Positions 35,575 to 43,699 of a stretch of 51,511 nt of DNA are shown piece after piece. The translations under genes and the position numbers were made by a program. Source of the stretch: an uncultured Flavobacteriaceae bacterium (GTDB lineage Bacteria; Bacteroidota; Bacteroidia; Flavobacteriales; Flavobacteriaceae). Every line of letters begins with the position of its first letter. Position 1 is the stretch's first letter. Below the pieces are notes generated by a model. It was not told where the DNA came from. It searched no databases and saw only the letters and a program-made list of their open reading frames with translations. The stretch spans positions 1 to 51,511 of the forward strand of contig CANNAC010000016.1 in the NCBI GenBank assembly GCA_947502495.1, given 5' to 3'.

Positions 35575-38130
35575 CTAAAACAAAATTTTGTTTGTTATCA
35601 CTTCACCATTAGATAGTGTAGTTTTCACAAATAATACACGCTGACTTCTAACCATAGATTGATTATTAAAAACGTTAGCGTTAATTTTTTCTTTTTCAAA
35701 TACTTTCTTTCCTAAGATATCGAAAATCACAACCTTATTAATATTCTGTAGAGAGGATTTTATTTGTAAGTTGTTGTTTTCATCCATAGAAATAAATACG
35801 GAGTTATTACTCGCTGTATTATTCTCTATTCCTAAGGTTTGATTATTAAGATTGGATTCCCAAATACCTCTACCATATGTTCCTGCTCTTAATTTTCCTG
35901 TAGGATAAAAAATCTCTAAATCTCTTATAGCAACATTTGGTAAACTAGTCCTATATGGCTGCCATGCAGTCACATTATTATTTGCAATAAAAACACCAAT
36001 ATCTGCTCCTAAATATACTTCATCTGCTATACCATTATTTCTGTAAACAATTGTATTCATTGGTACATTTGGTAATCCTCCAGAAATATTAGTCCAATTT
36101 GAACCTCCATCTACCGACTTGTATACTTTATTCGCACTATCATAACCAGAATACGTAACCCAAACTTTGTTCGCATCTGTTGTAGAAACCGTTACACTAG
36201 AGAACGCAGCACTTGTTGGTAATCCTGTCGTAATATTTGTAAAGGAAGTTCCAGAATTTGTAGATTTTGAAATAGCATCTATTTGTACGGTATAAATAAC
36301 CGTTGGATCGCTTGGCGCTACTACAAATTCTTTAATTCCATCCGTACCGGTTGCAGTTCCTAATGCGGACCAGTTATCTCCATAATTTACAGACGTATAT
36401 AAAGTTGGTGTACCACCAGCAAATAAGGTATATGTATTTGTGGGATGCATTTTAAAAGGACTATAAAAATCAATACCACTTGGAAGTCCGGTAACAATTG
36501 GAGTAATGGTTGCTCCACCATCTGCTGAACGACCATAAGCTCCATGAACATATTGCACATAAATATAATTATCATCGTCTGGATCGATGAAGCATTCTCC
36601 ACCATCTCCGCCATTGATATTATACCAACCTGTAGATTCATTTAATACCGTACCATTATCTTGTTCTCCTGCAACAATTCCTAATTCTGTATAGGCTGAT
36701 AAACCAAGTTTAACCACTTGCCCGATGGTTAAGTTATTACTAATATCTGTCCATTGATTTCCATTATCATAAGAAACAAAAAGACCTCCATCATTACAAG
36801 AATACATGGTAGAAGAACTTAAAGGTTGGTAAACAATTTCGTGCACATCTGCATGAATTTCACCAGAATCCCAAACAGAAGTATTTTCCCAAGTTACTCC
36901 ACCATCAAAAGATCTCCAGTGGTTAACACCTCCAATAGTAATATTTTCTTTATCTGTAGGAGAAGCTACAATTGCTAAATCAAAAAATGCTTGTCCACCA
37001 GTATCCGATCCATCCACAGTATAAGCCAATAAGTTTGGTGTTGTAGACATGGTTGAAAAAGTGCTTCCGTTATCTGTTGAACGATAGGTTCCCATATATG
37101 ACTCATCACTAGATTTACCATAAAGTGCATATACATAAGCATCATCATCTGCAGTTACAGCAAGTGCAATACGTGAAACACCAGATGTTGGTAATCCGTT
37201 TGTAATTTCCGTCCAATTTGCTCCAAAATCTGTAGATTTATAAAACCCAGTACCAGAAGCATATACGGTATTGGCATTTAAGGTTCCAGGTTTAAATTCC
37301 ATATCTTTTAAATCTGGTGTTGATCCACTGAAGACACTACTAGAATATGTAGCCCAACCATCCGTAGTATAATATGCTCCGTAACTGGAAGCTACCACCA
37401 TTTTTAATGGGTTATTTGGATCCATTAAAAGTTTAGAAATTTTTTCTGGGTAAACCGCTGGATCAAAAACAAGCGACGTTGGATTCCAAGTTGCACCACC
37501 ATCTGTAGATTTTAATACTCCTATGCTATTTCTATTTCCTTCAATATCTCCGGTTGCTAAATACATGGTTGTTCCGTTAGGAGCAATTGCCAAATCAGAA
37601 CATCCAATTACCGCTAAAAAGTCGGTATTGGTAGTCCATGAAGCTCCTGAATTAGTAGATTTCCATAATCCACCATCTGGCGCCCCTACATACATGGTGC
37701 TAGAATTTGTTGGATCAAAACGTACAAAGTTCAATCTACCTGCTCCCGTTCTGGTATATGGTGATGGTCCGTTTGGCGATCCTACTGGTCCGAGTTCAGT
37801 CCAATTACTTGTTACTCCTGCAGCTTTTTGTTCTTGATAAGATTTTTGCCATTTAATATAATTAGTATAGGTCGAAGAAGGCAAATTCATATTCCCTGAA
37901 GGATACACTCTTGGTGTCATATAATCTTCCCAGCGCTTAAAAGGTTTGTATCCTTTACCTCTTTCTGGTGTTTTATCTTTCCAATACGAATTGAAGTTTT
38001 CTTGCACTTGATAAAAAGTAGCCCCTTCATTATTATTCATCGCTGTCCAATTGATTTTCGATGATGACTTGGATTGCGAAAACATGAATACCGATGAAAG
38101 TAGTAATGCAATTAAGTAGATTTTTCTCAT
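35575..38130 (-). CDS. T9SS-exported BNR/sortilin-like propeller protein (paralogue 2, type C-like sorting domain)
   Basis: The 851-residue product has a signal peptide (IYLIALLLSSVFMFSQ) nearly identical to that of paralogue 3. The N-terminal GYKPFKRWEDYM segment is followed by at least ten Asp-box repeats (KSTNSGASW, KSTDGGATW, KSTDFGANW, RSFDGGVTW, VSYDNGNQW, KSVDGGSNW). Unlike its neighbours the C-terminus has no YPNP motif. It ends INKVVIFDILGKKVFEKEKI ... LFVKTTLSNGEVITNKILF, which resembles the flavobacterial T9SS type C sorting signal. It is predicted to be secreted or surface-bound; its function is unknown. Confidence 0.88.
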   Translation of the reverse strand: MRKIYLIALLLSSVFMFSQSKSSSKINWTAMNNNEGATFYQVQENFNSYWKDKTPERGKGYKPFKRWEDYMTPRVYPSGNMNLPSSTYTNYIKWQKSYQEQKAAGVTSNWTELGPVGSPNGPSPYTRTGAGRLNFVRFDPTNSSTMYVGAPDGGLWKSTNSGASWTTNTDFLAVIGCSDLAIAPNGTTMYLATGDIEGNRNSIGVLKSTDGGATWNPTSLVFDPAVYPEKISKLLMDPNNPLKMVVASSYGAYYTTDGWATYSSSVFSGSTPDLKDMEFKPGTLNANTVYASGTGFYKSTDFGANWTEITNGLPTSGVSRIALAVTADDDAYVYALYGKSSDESYMGTYRSTDNGSTFSTMSTTPNLLAYTVDGSDTGGQAFFDLAIVASPTDKENITIGGVNHWRSFDGGVTWENTSVWDSGEIHADVHEIVYQPLSSSTMYSCNDGGLFVSYDNGNQWTDISNNLTIGQVVKLGLSAYTELGIVAGEQDNGTVLNESTGWYNINGGDGGECFIDPDDDNYIYVQYVHGAYGRSADGGATITPIVTGLPSGIDFYSPFKMHPTNTYTLFAGGTPTLYTSVNYGDNWSALGTATGTDGIKEFVVAPSDPTVIYTVQIDAISKSTNSGTSFTNITTGLPTSAAFSSVTVSTTDANKVWVTYSGYDSANKVYKSVDGGSNWTNISGGLPNVPMNTIVYRNNGIADEVYLGADIGVFIANNNVTAWQPYRTSLPNVAIRDLEIFYPTGKLRAGTYGRGIWESNLNNQTLGIENNTASNNSVFISMDENNNLQIKSSLQNINKVVIFDILGKKVFEKEKINANVFNNQSMVRSQRVLFVKTTLSNGEVITNKILF

Positions 38131-38158
38131 GACTTAGTAGATTTATAATTTAGTATTA

Positions 38159-38215
38159 CAAATATCTACATGCCTTAGAAATAATAGGGATTTTGCACTA
38201 CGCATTAACTACGCA
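38159..38215 (-). promoter_or_regulatory. Promoter and direct-repeat operator of T9SS paralogue 2
   Basis: On the minus strand TGCGTAGT-TAA-TGCGTAGT (38197-38215), then 30 bases, then GATATTTG (38159-38166), 28 bases before the ATG at 38130. No TTTG -33 element is seen in the spacer, which fits an activator-dependent promoter. Confidence 0.78.
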
Positions 38216-38302
38216 GAATGCTAATGGCAGACTATATGTGCTTCACAAGCCTTATTTAATAGATGCATTTAGTATGATAATGTATAATCAATCGATAAAA
38301 AA

Positions 38303-38334
38303 AATCCTCAAGAGATTTTAGGCCCTTGAGGATT
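38303..38334 (-). terminator. Intrinsic terminator downstream of the 38352-41399 gene
   Basis: A perfect 10-bp stem (AATCCTCAAG at 38303-38312 and its complement at 38325-38334) surrounds a 12-base loop, and a run of eight A on the plus strand (38297-38304) gives the T-run on the minus strand. Confidence 0.85.
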
Positions 38335-38351
38335 ATAGAAAATTATTGTTA

Positions 38352-41300
38352 TTAATCCACTATCAGTTTTTTGGTAGTAATACCTTTTTCATTATTAATT
38401 CTAACAAAATACAAACCTGTTGCATATGGAGAAACATCTATTTTAAACCCATTTGTTAAGTTAATATCTTTAGAATAGTGCATTAATTTCCCTAAAGCGT
38501 TAAACACTCTAATAGTTGCCATTTCCTTTTTCGACGAAACGATACTTAAGGTTTCTGAAGCTGGATTTGGAAATATAGTTATCCCTTCTTCTAATTCTGT
38601 GTTTACTGCACTTAAAGTATTAATATCATAACGAGGTGTTCTCCAAATACCACGGCCATAAGTTGCTACATATAATTTATTATCTGCATAATTAATTTCC
38701 AATTCGCTTATTTTTACGTTTGGGAGATTATTACTAAAGGTTTTCCAAGAATTACTAGTTGTGCTATCTATATAATAAACACCGTAATCCATACCTAGAT
38801 ATAATCCATCATTTCCGTTATTATCCCAAACCACAGCTAAGGCACTAAAGTTTGGTAAATCGTATTTATAAGACGTCCAAGATGTCCCACCATTAGTAGT
38901 TACATATACTTTTTCGGAACCTGTATTCGCTACAGCTACCTTATCTGGGTTGGTAGGATGAATTGCTATTGAAGTTACTTTATCTCCAAAATATTGTGTT
39001 AACTCGGTCCAAGTTCCAGAGCCTGTTGTCGTTTTAAAGATCCTGTCTTCATAAGACGCATACATTGTTGTTGGTAAAGATTGTGCTATTTTTAGCTCGT
39101 CCAAATTCTTATCAAACTCTTGGGAAATAGGATCCCAATCAATTCCTCCATCTATGGATTTATAAACCTGTTTATATCCAGCATAAAGTACATCTACCGC
39201 TATAGGATCTTGCTCAAATGGTGTTACCCAATTCCCTTCACTTGGTGAGATAATACCTGTGATACCAAGCCCGCCGTTATCCGATTTACCCAAATCTCCT
39301 CTTTGCGAAGTTCCATAAATAATTTGGCTATTTGTTTTATCTACAAAGCCTTCCATTCCGTCACCGCCATACCAATCTCTCCAAATACCAGTAGACGTTC
39401 GCGTTGCACTACCATTATCTTGTGCTCCTCCTGTAATAACAACAGGGTTCGTTTGGCTAATTCCAAATCTAATAAATTGCCTAATACCTAGTCCTGAAGA
39501 TAGGTCTGTAAAATAAGCCGTACTGATTGCTCCAGAACTATTTGTTGCTTTATATACACCTCCATCTGTAGCGGTATACAAGGTATTACCAGCAAATTCT
39601 AATAAATCAACATCTGCATGACTATACCCTAAATTATTAGGTTGAGAAACTGTTGTATCCCAATTTGCAGTTTGGCTAAATCCGACACCTCCATCCAAAG
39701 ATCTCCATATATTAACTCCAGCAATATGCACTTCATTCACATTATTAGGGTTTACTGCAATATCCATGTCTCTTGGTGCTTGTCCAACTGTTGCGTCTGA
39801 AGGATCTGTTGCAGACAAACTACGACCTAAATAATTTTTACCTTCATGATTAAGAGGCACAAATTGAGCCCCATTATCTGTGGATTTATAAAGTCCTTGA
39901 AAAGAACCAGTACCTACTGTGCTATTGGTTTCTAATAGATATACTACAGAAGAATTATCTGCACTTACTGCTAGCATTTTTGCGCCATTTCCAAAAACAT
40001 TTGGTGTTGGCGTTTCAAAACCATCACTAAAAAAAACGGTTGGTGTTGCATCTTCTATAGAAATATCGTCTAAAGTAACGCCACCTCCACTGCTTACTTC
40101 ACCTTCAAAAGCAACATAATATTCTGCTGACGGATTAGGCAAACTTAGTGTAACATCTAACCAAGTATCTTGAGCTACTGAATAATTAGCACCTGACAGT
40201 TGAACCCATGCACCTGCTGCAGAAGTTTTATAATAGACTTTTAATTGATCTACATTACCAAAAAAATCTGGTAACGCGTACGAAAATTTAACTATTGGGT
40301 TAGTCGCTGTACTAAGATTTAATACTGGTGTTATTATTTTAGTTTTATCACCAACATTTCCAGAACCATCTCCTTTTAAAAAAAGACCTAAACCATCTCC
40401 TGTTTTTGGAAATATATCCGCAACGCCAAAACGCTCCCAACCTCTATTTGCAGATTTCCAATCTATGGTACCAATTGGATATTCTGTAGTATAATTAGGT
40501 AGACCTGCTGGTACGGTTAATTTAATAAAATTAGCACCACCATCGGTAGATTTAAACACAGCCGTTCCTGATGCATATACTACACTAGGATCTCTAGGTT
40601 TAAACTCAAAATCATACCCTTTTGTTGCATCTGTATGAATAATTGACCAAGAAGCACCAGAATTTGTGGACTTAAAAAGGCCTCCATTACTAATACTACA
40701 GTACATTTTTGTTGGTGTGTTTGGGTCTATTAAAATTCTATTCACGTCTCCATCTCCAATAGCACTAGCAGCAATATTCCATGTGGCACCTGCATCCATA
40801 GATTTAAAAATAGTTCCATCATTTGATCCCCAATAATAAATTAAAGCATTGGTTGGGTGCATAGCTAATGCATATACATTTAAATTGGACAAATTATCTG
40901 TCAAAACGGTCCAGTTTGTACCACCATTAGTTGTTTTCCAAACACCTCCTGTTTCTCCACCTACAATCATATGGCTTTCATTACCTGTTTCAAAAGCTAC
41001 AGAGGTAACTCTACCTGTACCCGGACTATGATTAGAGGTTCCATTATAAAACGTTGGACCTAATGCTTCCCAATTTCCTGTATCTGGAGTAGAGATTCTG
41101 GAGTGCACTGCATTTTGGTTACGGTAATTATTGTAGCGTTCTAATTCGTTATAATAAAAAGTTGGAGACTTTAATATACCGTTTTCATTCATAGAACGTA
41201 AGGCTTGATATTCCCAACGTTTGTATTGTTTATAACCGGTTCCTTTACCTTTACCTCGGTTTTCAAAATAGCCTTCTGCTGCATCTTGAATTTCTTGTAT

Positions 41301-41399
41301 GGTATACGTTCCTTCACTAATCATTTCGCTATAATTTTTCGATTGCGAAAACATAAATACGGATGATAACAGTAAAGTAATTAAGTAGATTTTTTTCAT
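38352..41399 (-). CDS. T9SS-exported BNR/sortilin-like propeller protein with inserted adhesin-type domain (paralogue 3)
   Basis: The 1015-residue product has a signal peptide (KKIYLITLLLSSVFMFSQ) and the shared N-terminal segment GYKQYKRWEYQ. Asp-box repeats (KTTNGGTNW, KSMDAGATW, KSTNSGASW, KSTDGGANF, RSLDGGVGF, KSIDGGIDW, VTTNGGTSW) form the propeller. Between about residues 300 and 460 a jelly-roll domain is inserted (WERFGVADIFPKTGDGLGLFLKG ... WLDVTLSLP ... VTLDDISIED), resembling the choice-of-anchor J/cleaved-adhesin/MAM-type module. It ends in a T9SS type A domain (ITIFPNPASETLSI ... TGLYFVRI). The insertion explains its greater length and could add a binding surface. Confidence 0.88.
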   Translation of the reverse strand: MKKIYLITLLLSSVFMFSQSKNYSEMISEGTYTIQEIQDAAEGYFENRGKGKGTGYKQYKRWEYQALRSMNENGILKSPTFYYNELERYNNYRNQNAVHSRISTPDTGNWEALGPTFYNGTSNHSPGTGRVTSVAFETGNESHMIVGGETGGVWKTTNGGTNWTVLTDNLSNLNVYALAMHPTNALIYYWGSNDGTIFKSMDAGATWNIAASAIGDGDVNRILIDPNTPTKMYCSISNGGLFKSTNSGASWSIIHTDATKGYDFEFKPRDPSVVYASGTAVFKSTDGGANFIKLTVPAGLPNYTTEYPIGTIDWKSANRGWERFGVADIFPKTGDGLGLFLKGDGSGNVGDKTKIITPVLNLSTATNPIVKFSYALPDFFGNVDQLKVYYKTSAAGAWVQLSGANYSVAQDTWLDVTLSLPNPSAEYYVAFEGEVSSGGGVTLDDISIEDATPTVFFSDGFETPTPNVFGNGAKMLAVSADNSSVVYLLETNSTVGTGSFQGLYKSTDNGAQFVPLNHEGKNYLGRSLSATDPSDATVGQAPRDMDIAVNPNNVNEVHIAGVNIWRSLDGGVGFSQTANWDTTVSQPNNLGYSHADVDLLEFAGNTLYTATDGGVYKATNSSGAISTAYFTDLSSGLGIRQFIRFGISQTNPVVITGGAQDNGSATRTSTGIWRDWYGGDGMEGFVDKTNSQIIYGTSQRGDLGKSDNGGLGITGIISPSEGNWVTPFEQDPIAVDVLYAGYKQVYKSIDGGIDWDPISQEFDKNLDELKIAQSLPTTMYASYEDRIFKTTTGSGTWTELTQYFGDKVTSIAIHPTNPDKVAVANTGSEKVYVTTNGGTSWTSYKYDLPNFSALAVVWDNNGNDGLYLGMDYGVYYIDSTTSNSWKTFSNNLPNVKISELEINYADNKLYVATYGRGIWRTPRYDINTLSAVNTELEEGITIFPNPASETLSIVSSKKEMATIRVFNALGKLMHYSKDINLTNGFKIDVSPYATGLYFVRINNEKGITTKKLIVD

Positions 41400-41427
41400 G
41401 AATAAGTAGATTTATAATTTAATATTA

Positions 41428-41484
41428 CAAATATCTACATGTCATAGGAAGAATAAGAATTTGGCACTACGCATTGACTACGCA
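41428..41484 (-). promoter_or_regulatory. Promoter and direct-repeat operator of T9SS paralogue 3
   Basis: On the minus strand TGCGTAGT-CAA-TGCGTAGT (41466-41484), then 30 bases, then GATATTTG (41428-41435), 28 bases before the ATG at 41399. The region from the -7 box to the start codon is nearly identical to that of paralogue 2. There is no TTTG -33 element in the spacer. Confidence 0.78.
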
Positions 41485-41518
41485 ACTAAAAAAGGATATA
41501 CAATCTTAAAGTATTACG

Positions 41519-43120
41519 TTAAACAGACCTCGCTTTGGTTTCTTTAAATGTTTCGTTAAGATACTCTACAAGTGTAGCATTTGTATCTATGCCATCCATT
41601 TTTTTTGAAATACGATAACGCTTGCTTTCTATTGCTCGTGTAGAAGAATTTAAAAAAGCGGCAATTTCTTTGTTTTTAAATCCGATAAATAGATAATAAC
41701 AAATAGTGATTTCCGAATCATTTAGTTTAGGATGCGATGCTTTCATTTGGGTGAAAAAATCAATATTAAGATCATTTATGAGTTCTACATAATTTTCTTC
41801 TTTAGCTAAAAAAGTAGATGCGTTATGATGAATATTTTTGTATAAATCTTTAATCTTTGCTTTTTGTTCGGCAATATTATGAATAGTAGAAATTGCTTTT
41901 ACTTCCTTTTTAACTTCAATAATATAATCTTCTAAACCACGAACTTTTACTTTTAATTTTTCGTGATTACTTTTTAAAAAATTAAACTCTTTATCGCTTT
42001 TGGTATATTCTAAAATGGCAGCTTTAATTTTTTTGTACTTAGTAATTACAATAAATGTAAATGCTAACAACAAAGCTATTAAAACCCCAATTACATATCT
42101 ATTGGCGTGTTTTTTATTTATTTCAGATTCTAAAGCAGTTTCTGTTTGTATTAAATCTTCATTTATTTTAATACTTGCATCCAGTGTTTTGTTTCTTTGT
42201 AAAGCTTCAAAGCTTCGTAAAGAATCTTTAAAAGCCTTTTTTAATTCTGCATTCTCAATTAAATCATAATAATCCAGTTTTAATCTAAAATAATTTCTTG
42301 TATCATAATCATTCATTGCAGATCGCAATGTTCCTGTTTTTCGTAGATATATCTGTAAAGAATCTAGCGCTTTATTTTCATAATGAAAATCGGCAATATT
42401 ACCATACAAAGTTACTAAGTGTTTTTTATGAAGTGATTCTGGAATTGTTACATCGTTTTTTAGTTCTTTTAAAAGATTTAAATACTTATGTGCTTTATTA
42501 ATATCACCCAAACTAGTATAATTAGAAGACAAAATAAATAAAGCATACATATAGTAATAACTATCATCCTTTATGCTTTTATAATATTCTAAATCCTTTA
42601 AAATTATAGCATTACTTTTCTCATAGTTTTTATTGTTTAATGCTACATAAGCTGGCATTTGCTTCACCTCTGCTAAACCATTAGTATTGTTGGATAGTGT
42701 ATAATACTTCTTGGCTTCGTTTAAATATTTGAATGCTAAAACAGAGTCTTGCTTTACTAAGTAGGTATTATAAAAAAGCTCTAGACTACTCATACCTGCA
42801 ACATCAAAATTCTCTTCTATTTTTGCATACTTTAAAGCTTGCATAAAATTTTGAAACAGCAATGTTTGCTCATCAAACTCATCATTAAGAATTCCTTTTA
42901 ACTGATAATATTCTGATAAGCGTCCTTCTATATTTTTTTCAATAGGTTGCAGAATGGAATCTAAATAAAGCTTTGCTAGTTTAGGCTTCTCATCAATAGC
43001 ATTGGTTGCAGAATCTAAGTATTTTATAAAAGGATTTTCATTAATCTGGGCAAAGGCACCTAAACTGCTCACTAAAAACAGGAAACAAAAAATAATACTT
43101 TTAAACGGGTACTTACGCAT
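41519..43120 (-). CDS. Membrane-anchored TPR protein with LuxR-type HTH
   Basis: The 533-residue product has an N-terminal signal peptide ending GAFAQ, TPR-like helical repeats at about 45-320 (predicted periplasmic), one transmembrane helix at about 342-362 (VIGVLIALLLAFTFIVI), a coiled coil at about 365-435 and a C-terminal LuxR/GerE-like HTH at about 465-520 (LNDSEITICYYLFIGFKNKEIAAFLNSSTRAIESKRYRISKKM). This layout is common in Bacteroidota and suggests that a periplasmic event is relayed straight to DNA. It lies directly upstream of the three T9SS genes on the same strand and is the best local candidate to bind their TGCGTAGT repeats, though that is inference. Confidence 0.85.
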   Translation of the reverse strand: MRKYPFKSIIFCFLFLVSSLGAFAQINENPFIKYLDSATNAIDEKPKLAKLYLDSILQPIEKNIEGRLSEYYQLKGILNDEFDEQTLLFQNFMQALKYAKIEENFDVAGMSSLELFYNTYLVKQDSVLAFKYLNEAKKYYTLSNNTNGLAEVKQMPAYVALNNKNYEKSNAIILKDLEYYKSIKDDSYYYMYALFILSSNYTSLGDINKAHKYLNLLKELKNDVTIPESLHKKHLVTLYGNIADFHYENKALDSLQIYLRKTGTLRSAMNDYDTRNYFRLKLDYYDLIENAELKKAFKDSLRSFEALQRNKTLDASIKINEDLIQTETALESEINKKHANRYVIGVLIALLLAFTFIVITKYKKIKAAILEYTKSDKEFNFLKSNHEKLKVKVRGLEDYIIEVKKEVKAISTIHNIAEQKAKIKDLYKNIHHNASTFLAKEENYVELINDLNIDFFTQMKASHPKLNDSEITICYYLFIGFKNKEIAAFLNSSTRAIESKRYRISKKMDGIDTNATLVEYLNETFKETKARSV

Positions 43121-43223
43121 GAATCTGGTTAAAATTAATAAAGCATAAAGGTAAAAATAATATGATTAAATACATGCTATTAGGCATTGTAATAATCTCA
43201 TTTAGTATTAGAAAAAAGTATAA

Positions 43224-43670
43224 TTATTTGTCTAACAAACGTCTATGATAATTGATTTGCCCTAAATGATAAGAAAGATGCATCGTCAAGTGCATTAAAA
43301 AATATTCGGTGGTCATCGTATCTTCAAAAACACGACGTTTATACTCTTTTTGTAAATCGCTTTCGGTTAATTTCAATAGCGTATTCTCTACAGCAATAAT
43401 AGTATCTTCCACTTGTCTAATCAATTCTGCTTTAGAAACATCTTTAAGTGAAAACTCTAAATCTCGTTTTCTTACATAACCAGAATTCCCAAAAGCTTCG
43501 CAAATAAAAGCATTTAAATTTCCAACTAAATGCAGACATAAATTCCCTGCGGAATTCGTAACTTCACCAGTAACCAACCATAAGTTTTTTTCATCTTTAT
43601 ACGCCTCTACTTCTACTATTAAAGCCTTTAAATCTCTTTTATAGAGTTTCACTAAACTATCTATAATCAT
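43224..43670 (-). CDS. DinB-superfamily protein
   Basis: The 148-residue four-helix-bundle protein has the DinB metal triad: His47 in NLCLHLVGNLNAF, His131 and His135 in LTMHLSYHLGQINYHRR. Related proteins are thiol-dependent transferases or metal-dependent hydrolases, often induced under stress. The substrate is unknown. It is 29 bases downstream of the ABC exporter on the same strand and probably co-transcribed. Confidence 0.85.
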   Translation of the reverse strand: MIIDSLVKLYKRDLKALIVEVEAYKDEKNLWLVTGEVTNSAGNLCLHLVGNLNAFICEAFGNSGYVRKRDLEFSLKDVSKAELIRQVEDTIIAVENTLLKLTESDLQKEYKRRVFEDTMTTEYFLMHLTMHLSYHLGQINYHRRLLDK

Positions 43671-43699
43671 AAACTTGTTTTTATTAGCGTATAAAAATA

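Noticed and set aside
32803-41399. Sialidase assignment for the Asp-box proteins
   Set aside because: Asp-boxes are structural; the catalytic Arg triad and Tyr/Glu pair of sialidases cannot be identified.
41462-41476. Plus-strand TGGCAC...TTGA resembling a sigma-54 promoter
   Set aside because: The GG-GC spacing is one base too long, the -12 GC is missing, and no plus-strand gene follows; it overlaps the direct-repeat operator.
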